From Umbilicaria muhlenbergii (taxonomy: Eukaryota > Ascomycota > Lecanoromycetes > Umbilicariales > Umbilicariaceae): a DNA stretch of 64,000 bases. The position numbers and the translations under genes were made by a program. The notes beneath the pieces were generated by a model, which saw only the letters and a program-made list of their open reading frames with translations, was not told the DNA's origin and did no database searches. Positions 54,749 to 64,000 of the stretch are shown in pieces. The stretch is taken from NCBI GenBank assembly GCA_000611775.1, contig KK106986.1, forward strand, positions 1,972,954 to 2,036,953, in the 5' to 3' direction. Position 1 is the first letter of the stretch; each line of letters starts with the position of its first letter.

Positions 54749-55644
54749 AAAGGTATCTAAGCATATGATAGATGTCGTGCAACTCGTACGTGAGTAAGTG
54801 ATGCAAACTCTGCATGCTATGTGGCCTCGCCAGCTGTTGATGGGAGGTCTTACCACCTGCCTAAAGCGTACTGGTAGGGTGTACGCGTAGCCAGCAGTCT
54901 TCTAGTGAGGAGGTGATATGGTTGCTAGCGTGTTTTATTGCTTTTCTATATAATTGGAAGCCTCGAGCTTTAGGCTCATGGTTGATTACACGAAACGTCT
55001 ACCCCCCTCTACCAGTCATTTGTTTGCTCCCTCCTTTTCTGGCGACCCGGACGGGACTCTCACGACTTGCCTGTGACTGTAATCGACCATTTCTATTCTC
55101 TATATAGTAGGAGTTTGGCCTATGACGTCTCCCTACCTTTATATCTTGATTTTAGGGTTTTTAGGGTTTAACCCACGTGTTTTTAGTCTTTTTATAGCGG
55201 AGGGCATTGTTGAGTCATGATTTTTACCCCTTTTCATCATATCATTGTTTTTCAGGGGCTTATGTGTCTTCAGCAGTTTGTTAAGACTCTTAGACCCTCC
55301 TTACACATCACATCATGATCATCATGCTTCAGAGCAGTGCCATGATGTTTCAGTGTGAAACTTTTAACAGAAAGAATAAGCAATCAGTCATCAAGTGATT
55401 AAAGAGACTTGAATGAGAGATGAAGAAGCATTCAAATGAGAAGAACATCAACCTCACTGATCTCCTTCAGATGATGAACTTCCTGCTGATCAATGAAATC
55501 ATTACATGAGTGGAAATCACTTCTGCTGCAGTGGAACTATGTTATGACTTAGTCAGGACAGTACTTAGAAGTACATGCTTGCAGTGAACAGCTGATACTG
55601 ATTGAAGTGATCAAGATGAGTGAGAGCTTGAACACCTTAATCAC
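54749..55644. other. start of AT-rich gene-free block
   Basis: No gene. A short telomere-like string (TTTTAGGGTTTTTAGGG then TTTAACCC, 55151-55174) occurs once. From about 55240 the sequence takes on the CpG-poor, TGA/TCA-rich look of the transposon fossils and is probably an older element. Confidence 0.4.
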
Positions 55645-56078
55645 TGTAACAGGTGATGTCGTAGTGACAGAGATAGTACAATCATTCAGTGAACTATATC
55701 AAGGTACAACCAACCACGTCACAGGTATGATTATACCACTTGATCACATGTAAACTTGAATAAGCTAGAAGGCAGTAGACTTATGAGATTGCATTTGATA
55801 CATGAGTTGAGCATGAGCTCCTAACTATGAATCTACCTGTGATTATATAATACTTTAAGAGACTCATGTGTGACTGTACTGCTCTGCATGTGTAATCTTA
55901 CTGCTCAGGGTGCTCATGCCCTGAGCATCATGAGTGATCAGATGCTCAAGGTGCTCATGCTCTGAGCATCATGAGTGATCAGGTGCTCAAGGTGCTCATG
56001 TTTTAAACATCATGAGCAGTATCACATGTACGCCTGCTACACATATCAATCAGGTATCATTTAGTGAGAGGTGTAACA
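55645..56078 (-). repeat. LTR of the Gypsy fossil, left copy (3' LTR)
   Basis: 434 bp, in plus orientation starting TGTAACAGGTGATG and ending GAGGTGTAACA. Contains short internal tandem units built on GCTCATGC...GAGCATCATGAG. Downstream copy for an element read on the minus strand. Confidence 0.9.
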
Positions 56079-56129
56079 TTAGCTCTCTCCTCAACATTTT
56101 CATTCTTGAAAACTCAACCTTCCTCATGC

Positions 56130-56611
56130 CTTCATTCAATATCAGAAAGAAGAAGTCATCTACTTCTCATTATTCTCATTTGACTGATTTGATCACTGAG
56201 AATGAAAGGATTGTCATGTGAACATGTAATCACTGCTTAATTGATGACAAGGAGTGCAAGATGTTAAATAATTATGATAAGTGTAACATCTGCATTCAGC
56301 TGAGCATCTCTTGTGACTTGTTCATATCTTCAGAGGAGATCAACAAGGTGAGTGTGAAGATTCATCATCTGAAAAAGAAAAAAAATGTCATCATGACACA
56401 GAAGTGAGAGATAAGAGTGAAGAAAAAAAAACTTCATAAACAAATTGTTTTTCTGAGAAAGAAGCAGTCAGACTTGATTTGTACTGAACTTCAGAACATT
56501 GAAGAGCTGAAGATGAATGAGTATGCAGTTGTTGCAGCTGCTGATTTTTTTAACAGGCTTCTCCTTAACTTCCTCATGCTTAAAGCTTTTAATCTCAACA
56601 GTGTGAACTGA
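56130..56611 (+). other. antisense accessory ORF relic inside the Gypsy fossil
   Basis: Between integrase and the 3' LTR, the plus strand (opposite to gag-pol) shows remnants of a Cys-rich stretch followed by a Lys-rich coiled-coil segment (for example KKLHKQIVFLRKKQSDLICT). I know similar antisense ORFs from other fungal Gypsy elements. Treated here as part of the fossil; decayed. Confidence 0.5.
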
Positions 56612-59600
56612 CTTCCTGCAGATTTCTTTGTTGAAACTGATGCAATTTCATTGCACAATGAGTAAGATTCTCTTCTGATTCTCATGTGTTTCCTTCATTA
56701 TCATATCCTTTTCATTTGATCAGATAGTGTGACTCATCATTTATATCTTGCTGATTTAAGATTTCTTTTATCTTGAATTCAATGTTTTAACTTTTCAGGT
56801 TGATCTCTGATGATTTTTCTTGTATTGATGTTTTCAGGTCTGCTGATTCAAGTAGTGATACATGAAATACTGAGTGTATTTGCATAATGAGTGAAAGCTT
56901 AAGCTCATAGTTGATGCTTTTCTTAGTTTTAGTAATTCAAAAAGGTCTCAACTTCATGTGATTTAATTTGTTGCTAAGTCACTTCATCTTGATATTATGA
57001 TGCAGAAGATATACTTTATCCTTCTCTTTAAAAATAGATCTCTTATCTTTCTTTTTATTATAATATACTGCTGATTTTTCTGAGGTGAATTTAATATTCC
57101 TCTGCAGCATTTCATGCAGATTCTTAAAATGATTCACTTGTACTCTTGCTTTCTGTATTATCATTATTAGTCCTCTGACCTCATTCATAGCCGGGTTGAA
57201 ACTGTAATTAATGTAGAATGATGATACTTCAGTTGTCTTTATTGCTGCTGAATTGTATATTAACTGAGCTATCAGTAAGAGTTCTACTCAATTAGTTTGT
57301 TGATAATTAACATAACATCATAGGTACTGTTTTATAATCTGATTAAGTCATTCAGTCTGTTCATTCATCTGAGGATGATATGACATCAATAACTTATGAT
57401 GAATCCTCAACTGATTCATTAATGACTTTCAGAACTTGAAGGTGAAGAGTTTATCTTTATCAGAGATTATCTCTTTCAGCAGTTCATGATTGACTGTTAT
57501 AATTCTTAAAAACATATATGTGAGTTCCTCTGCTGATGATGCTTCATTATAAGATATGAAGTATTCATACTTCATAAGTCTGTTCATGATAATTAATATC
57601 AAATCATAAACTGCTTTCATCAGGGGTTCTTTCAACTTTGATAACTTAATCACAAAGTTTAATGTGATGCTTGCTCATAATCTTGATGATGTTCTTGATG
57701 ACTTGAATAAACTGTATGACTTATGTTGATCTGCTTTGCTTTTTCAGCAGATGTTATACTTTTAAATGATCTCTTCAACTTTCTTCTTCATGTGTGAGAA
57801 GTAATAAGTTCTTGTGAGTTGTTTCACTGTTTTATTAATTCTCTGATGATCATGTGTCTTGTTGAAATGACTTTCCTCTATTAGCTTCTGTTGAAGATTA
57901 ATAAAAACATAGATCAAGTCTTTCTCCTTTTTAAAGCTTTCATGATTCTTAATATTCTGAAGAACCTGCTGTGCTAACTTATCATTCTTCAACACTTTTT
58001 AAATCTCATTTTCAAAAATGTCATCTTTTACTTGTATGATGAGGTTGAATTATCTGTTGAAAGACATGTTCCCTTGCTCATTCTCTCAGAGGATAACATG
58101 ACTGATGACTGACTTATCTTGTAAGTAATCAGCTCATTAACTGAAAGCATTCACTTTGATGTTCTTTGATTCTTTTTGATAATGAATCTTGAAATTATAC
58201 TGTGATAATTCTTCTGATCAACATACCTGTCTTCAATTTAAGACTTTTGTTGTCATGAAATACAACAGATTCTTATGATCTGAGTATACTTAAACCTCAT
58301 GTTTAAGTCCTTTCAGATACACATGTCATTGTTTAAATGCATCAACAATAATTAACAGCTCCTTGTTGTGTATCTTGTAGCTTATTTCAGCACTTAAAAA
58401 CTTTCTCAAATAGAAAGCTACTGATCATAGATGTCTCTTATTGTCTGATTGATTGATGCATGCTTTTATAACTTCATCTGACATGTCTGTCTTGAGCATA
58501 ATAGGTTTCTCAGGGTTGAAACTCATGAGAATCAGTTGAGAAGTGAATTTCTTCTTCAACTCATCAAAAGCTTTCTGTGCTTCAAGTGATCACTTAAATT
58601 TCTGATCTTTCTTGATCAACTTCATTAAAGGTGATGTGATTTTTAAATACTTCTCAATAAACTTTTTATAAAAGTTTGTGAATTCAAGAAAGAACTGTAC
58701 TTCCTTGATGTTCTTTAATACTGATCATTCAATCACAGATCATATCTTTTCAGAGTTCATTCATAACCCTTCTAACATTATGATGAAACTCAGGAAGTGT
58801 ACTTCCTTGAAATGAAAAAGACTCTTCTCAGGCTTTACCTGCAATCCTGCATCCTGAAGTGCTTATAGAACTTTGTGAACATGCTGAACATGCTGCTCCT
58901 TTGTCTTGAAGTAGATCAGTATGTCATTGAGGTACATAATCATGAACTGATTCAAGTATTCTCACAGTATGTTGTTAATAAAAGCCTGAAATGTTGCTGA
59001 CATGTTTGTTAATCTGAAAAACATTATTAAATACTCATAAAGTTCTGATCTTGTTTAAAACATAGTTTTTCATTCATCTCCTTCTTTAATATAAATCTGG
59101 TTGAAGGCTCCTGAAATATTAAACTTGATAAATCATTATACTCTCTGAAACTGATCCTGCAGTCCTGAAATAAGCAGCAAAGGGTAACTGTTTTTAATGA
59201 TGATATTGTTCAGCACTCAGTAGTTAACACACAACCTGAGTGAATCATCTGACTTTGATACAAACAGTATTGAATATTCAGCTGAAGATTGTGATTCTTA
59301 TATGAATCTTTTTTATAAGTTCTCCTCTAAGTATTCTCATAAAGTGTTTAACTTTTGAGATGATAATGAGTAGATAAGTTGCTTCATTGATGTGCAACCT
59401 TTCATGATCTTGATTTCATGATCTCATTCTTAATGTTTCAGCAAGACATCTTGATTCTTCACAGCTGTAAACAATTCCTTGAAGTCTTTATATTCTTTAA
59501 GGATAAATAACTTGATAACAGAGTCTTAATCATCTTTGACTCATCTGCTTCATAATATCTTTGCATCAGGATTCTTCAGTTCCTCATGCATCTCTTCTGT

Positions 59601-61791
59601 TGACATAATGAAGATCTTCACACCTTCAGGTGAGTTCAAGACTGAATATAACTTATTAAAATTATCATCTTTAATGAAGTATATCTCATTTTCAGCTCAA
59701 TCAATCATTGAATTGACTGCTCAGAGTCATGATATTCTTAAAATTATATCACTTCCTGATTGCTCTGTTATGTTGAATTGAATTTTCTCTCAATGTCAAC
59801 TTAAATGCATGAGCGTGGAAACTGTCTCTCAGTTTACTCATTCATCATTATGTTTCATAAAGGTTTCATTGAACTCTTGAAGTTTAAAAGAGTTTTTCTT
59901 CACCTGTGTTTAAATTACATGTTTCACAGTAAATTCTGAGTTCATGAAGTTTCCTGTACAGTCACTGTCTATTAGCAGTCAGGCTGACTGATCATTGATT
60001 TTAACTCAGACATGAAAGTTGCTCATGTCTTTCTGTGCTGCAGTGATGAACTCTCTTTGATGCATGCTGCTTGAAGATTTTAAAATAAGCATCTCTGAGA
60101 GCCTCTGACCTGAAGGGCCTTCTAGTTTTCAAAATTAAAAGGGGAGAACCTTAAGTTCTTTTCTACATACTTAAAGTCTTCTGAATTCACCTTCTGAGCT
60201 GAATGCTTGTTCAGATCTCTTTTGAAGTATTTGTTTCAGAGTTCTCATACTCTCATATGAAGTTTTCATGAAATGTGTGCTTCATCAGAGGTAACATATC
60301 TTCCTTTGATGATGAACTGAGAACCTTTCAGTGATGTCTCTTTGATTATATCTTGATAGTTGATTTCTTCACAGCCTTGTCTTTGTGTAAATGCATCTTA
60401 AATGATGTAAAGGATCTGTTCTTTTATCTTTTTTACTCACTTCACATACTCTTCTTTATTGCTGAGGGCATTAAGTATTTCAGTGTACATTCAGATTCAC
60501 TTCTCTTCATGATTAAATAATCATTCATCTTTATCTTCCTTGATAAGCTCTCCTGAGTTTTTAAAATTTATTATTTTCATGAAGTCTTCCTCCTCATTAG
60601 ATGAGGATATCATATCATCACTGTTAATGTAATTATCTTTTTAGTTGAACTGCTCTCATCTGACTTGATGTCTTTCCACGTCTGTGATGAGGTCTCAGCA
60701 AGAGGTTGCAGCATATTTTTTTGCTTTCTTTGATTGACATGAAAATCATTTAAAGTCATTTTTGTCACTCTGATGAATTACACAGCTGTCATTGTAACAA
60801 GCTGTTCAAGACATAATGTTATGCTGAACTGATTTCTTCAGTGTTGACTTTTTTAACACAGCAGCATATGTCTTCTTCTTTGATGAAAAAGCTTTTGTTG
60901 AGATTTAATAATTATATGTGAAATGTCCTGACTTCCTGCAGTTATAACAATTTCCTTTAACTCTGATACTTTTTAGTACTTGCTTGATTTCTCTCTGAAA
61001 TTGATTTCTGTGAAAGGTCACATTAATTTTCATCAGCTGAGAGCTGTAATAAAGTTGATTATTATACTGAGTGCTTTCATGAGGCTTGTTCACCTTCAGT
61101 GATACATAATTCTTCTGACTTTTCTTCATAAATCTTTCATATGCACAGTTGTTGATGATGACTGACTTTTTAATCATTTTGATTAAGGTACTTGATCACT
61201 CTGATTAAGAGATCTCATCTTTGATGAAGTTCTTCAAGCTCTTATAATACTGCACAGTTAAAGCAGTGTCATCTTAATTTGTATACATGACATGTTTTTA
61301 AAAGTTGACTGCATACATCATGACAGCTTCTTTCTACATAATGTTGCAGATTTCTCACTTCATGATTCTTTCCTGATTAATGATCTTAAACATGATTCTT
61401 ATCTGCTTCTTGAACTTCTTTAAACTGATGAAGATTTTATTCATTTCATCATCATGATTTCTCTTCTCATTTTTCATATAATCTTGAAGAGTCAGCTTAA
61501 ATCAATTGAAGACATCAGATTTTAAATAAAAAGATGTATACAACATCTTGTCAGCTTCCTTCTTGAACATGATGTGATTAAGGTGAATGTAAGTATCAAG
61601 TTGAGTGAGGAATGAACTCAACATTCTTCATTCTCTTAAGAACTTGTTTGATGATGAGATCTTAATCTTCATTCCTGATGACATTAAACTCTTAATGACT
61701 GATGAATCATGACTGAAAGTTGCCATCCTTGTAAGAGACTCATGAGTCACAGTTTATTTCATGACTGATATCTTGATGATAATGCTCAAAG

Positions 61792-62225
61792 TGTAACAGG
61801 TGATGTCATAGTGACAGAGATAATATAATCATTCAGTGAATTATATCAAGGTACAATCAATCATGTCACAGGTATGATTATATCACTTGATCACATGTAG
61901 ACTTAAATAAGCTAGAAGGCAGTAAATCTATGAGATTGCATTTAATACATGAGTTGAGCATGAGCTTTTAACTATGAATCTACCTGTGATTATATAATAT
62001 TTTAAGAGACTCATGTGTGACTGTACTGCTCTGCATGTGTAATTTTACTGCTCAGAGTGCTCATGCCCTGAGCATCATGAGTAATCAGGTGCTTGAGGTG
62101 CTCATGCTCTGAGCATCATGAGTGATCAGGTGCTCAAGATGCTCATGTTTTAAACATTATAAACAGTATCACATGTACACCTGCTACACATATCAATCAG
62201 ATACCATCTAGTGAGAGGTGTAATA
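61792..62225 (-). repeat. LTR of the Gypsy fossil, right copy (5' LTR)
   Basis: 434 bp, matching 55645-56078 throughout with scattered transitions only. Followed on the outside by ATCAT, the presumed target duplication. Confidence 0.9.
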
Positions 62226-62289
62226 ATCATCTCAATCAAGGCAATTGAGCTGTTTGAAGTGATTAAGGATTTAATCATCATGATCACTT

Positions 62290-64000
62290 CAATCACATGA
62301 GTCTCCTAGAGTTTATATAATCACAGGTAGATTCATAGTTAGAAGTTCATGCTCAACTCATGTATTAAATGCAATCTCTTAAGATTATGATTACTAATTT
62401 CCTCACTAGGTCTTAACCCTAGGATTGTTGTATGATCATGTAGTTCATTGAACCTTGTTTAATTCATTGAATCATACTTATAATCTGTTGAATAATAATA
62501 TTACTTCAGTCACTACAACATCACCTGTTACACTTTGAGCATCACTCACGGGGTATCAGTCATGCAACAAATTGACTCATCAGTCTCATGATGTTCAAAT
62601 CCTCTGATAAAGAAGAATCAGTCACTGAACACTTCTCTGACAAAATAATTTAAGTTAAGATCTCATTATCAGATAAGTTTCTTGATGAGAAAAGATTATT
62701 AAATTTATTTTTCACTCAGCTTGACATGTACCTGCGGTTCAACAAGTCTTTATTCATGTCAGAATCAGAGAAGGTATTGTTCATCTTCTCATTCTTGAGA
62801 TCAGATGCTTTTGAACTGATTTAAACTTATTCTTCAAGATTACCTTGACAATAAGAGTGAAGATCAAGATGACTCAACTAATGAGATCTTTCATGAGTTG
62901 AAGGAATTCAAGAAGCAGATAAAAATAATGTTCAAGACAATTAATAAAAAAAGAACAATGAAGTAAGAAATCTGCAACATTTAATAAAAAGAAGCAGCTG
63001 CTACATATGTAGTAAACTTTCAAAGACTCATCTCACATATGAACTGAGATGATATTGCTTTAACAGCACAATATTATAAGAGATTAAAGAATGTGATGAA
63101 GGATGAAATCTCTAAGGCTGAACACTCTGTCACACTCTCAGAAATGATTGAATGATCAATCATTATTGACAACTGAGCTTATAAATGAAGCTTAAAGAAG
63201 AGTCATAAGATTCTTATATCATGAAGAGCTGAGAAGAATCATGAGCATCAGTATAATAATTAATTCTACTATGAACCTCAACTTATGAAAATTGATACAG
63301 CTACTCAAGTGAATCATTTTCAGTGAAAGAAAGGCTCAGGGAAGAAAGAAAAACCTCATGAGAGTAATTATTACAGTTATGAAAAATCAAGACATTTTAC
63401 CTGAGATTGTTGAGTTCCTGAAAAGATCATTTAATCAAAGAAGACATACACTGTCATGCAAGAAGTGAAGAACAAGAGTAATCATAACATTATGTTTTAA
63501 ACAGCATGTTATGATGATGATTATCACATACATCAGAGTGATAAAAACAGCTCTGAATGATTTTCATGTTAATTAAAGAGAATAAGAGAATATGTCATTA
63601 CCTCTCACTTAAATCAAATCATGAACTTGAAGAAATGACAAGTTTGACAAGATCAGTTCAGTCAAGAAGGCAATTACATTAACAGTGATGAAATGATATT
63701 CTCATTTAATGAGGAGGAAGACTTCATGAAGGTAATAAACTTTAAAGATTTAAAAAAGCTCATTGAGAAGAATGATGACATTTGAGCATTCACTCATGAA
63801 GAACAGTGATTGAAAACTTATGAAGAAGTATTTAAAGTGATGAAAAGATCTTCTGAGAATTATGAAAATCACATAAGTTAATTGCAGAAGTGAATCCTGT
63901 GAATAATTAAAGATGCATTCACTCAGAAAGGTGAGACTAAGAATATGAATTATCAAAACATACTCAGAGAAACATCATTAAAAAGTTCAAAGTTTACTAT
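62290..64000 (+). mobile_element. second Gypsy fossil, opposite orientation, runs off the window
   Basis: 62290-62532 is related to the LTR above in reverse orientation (shares the CAGGTAGATTCATAG and ATCACCTGTTACA parts); its other part is divergent. Gag-like coding remnants follow on the plus strand, including a decayed zinc-knuckle region near 63360-63415. Broken many times. The rest lies beyond the right edge. Confidence 0.65.

Larger units (their letters stand above)
55645..62225 (-). mobile_element. Ty3/Gypsy LTR retrotransposon fossil, full length but decayed
   Basis: 6,581 bp with two 434-bp LTRs and a probable 5-bp target duplication (ATCAC at 55640-55644, ATCAT at 62226-62230). Coding parts lie on the minus strand in the order gag with a CCHC zinc knuckle (about 60900-61200), a protease/reverse transcriptase/RNase H region (about 58.0-60.3 kb), then integrase (about 57.0-58.0 kb, with H2C2 and catalytic-core text). 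Integrase after RT defines Ty3/Gypsy. Broken many times over; C-to-T and G-to-A changes dominate. The LTRs differ at many transitions, so either it is old or it was hypermutated. Confidence 0.9.

Noticed and set aside
55900-56010. CRISPR-like array in the LTR (repeated GAGCATCATGAG units)
   Set aside because: Units are adjacent, degenerate and part of both LTRs; no unique spacers, and the genome is eukaryotic.

Overview
The window looks like a scaffold piece from a filamentous ascomycete (Pezizomycotina; Dothideomycetes is possible but not shown). The genes carry short introns of about 50-80 bp with GTAAGT-type donors, CTAAC/CTGAC branch sites and YAG acceptors. The families present are fungal: DUF6594, RNase T2, PRISE-like SDR, App1-like DUF2183, pogo/Fot1. 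The AT-rich blocks hold transposon relics saturated with C-to-T changes.

Layout. 1-13.8 kb is ordinary gene-dense DNA: a DUF2183 lipid phosphatase cut by the left edge (-), a mitochondrial enoyl-CoA hydratase (+), a large PPR-like organellar protein (-), a nuclear low-complexity protein (+), a small coiled-coil ORF and a DUF6594 membrane protein (+). 14.7-36.6 kb is an accessory region. It holds five paralogous genes for small secreted proteins (two at 14.8-16.5 kb, three at 30.8-36.6 kb). Between them lie a transposon nest (17.99-24.53 kb, with a 590-bp assembly gap), a BTB protein, two IFI6/ISG12-like genes (one decayed, one inside a TIR element that was itself hit by a second TIR element), and a PRISE-like reductase pseudogene split by a fresh pogo element. 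37.5-54.7 kb returns to single genes: an APH kinase fragment, an Mx-type dynamin GTPase, an MFS transporter, an alpha/beta hydrolase, a secreted RNase T2, an intron-rich thioesterase, a conserved unknown protein and the C-terminal half of a P450. 54.7-64 kb is gene-free and AT-rich, with one whole-length but decayed Ty3/Gypsy element (two 434-bp LTRs) and the start of a related element facing the other way.

The best candidates for something undescribed are: (1) the five-gene secreted family, with a shared intron position and a shared NNHQ / DG-N-VG-G C-terminal core; (2) an 81-bp mobile sequence present twice, each copy bracketed by its own 7-bp target duplication; (3) three TIR systems with TGTT...AACA termini in one region, one carrying an IFI6-like gene and one enclosing an integrase-type transposase fossil; (4) a pogo element whose intact ORF keeps DNA-binding and tail regions but has lost the DDE catalytic domain. 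All calls come from reading the sequence; no database search was run.
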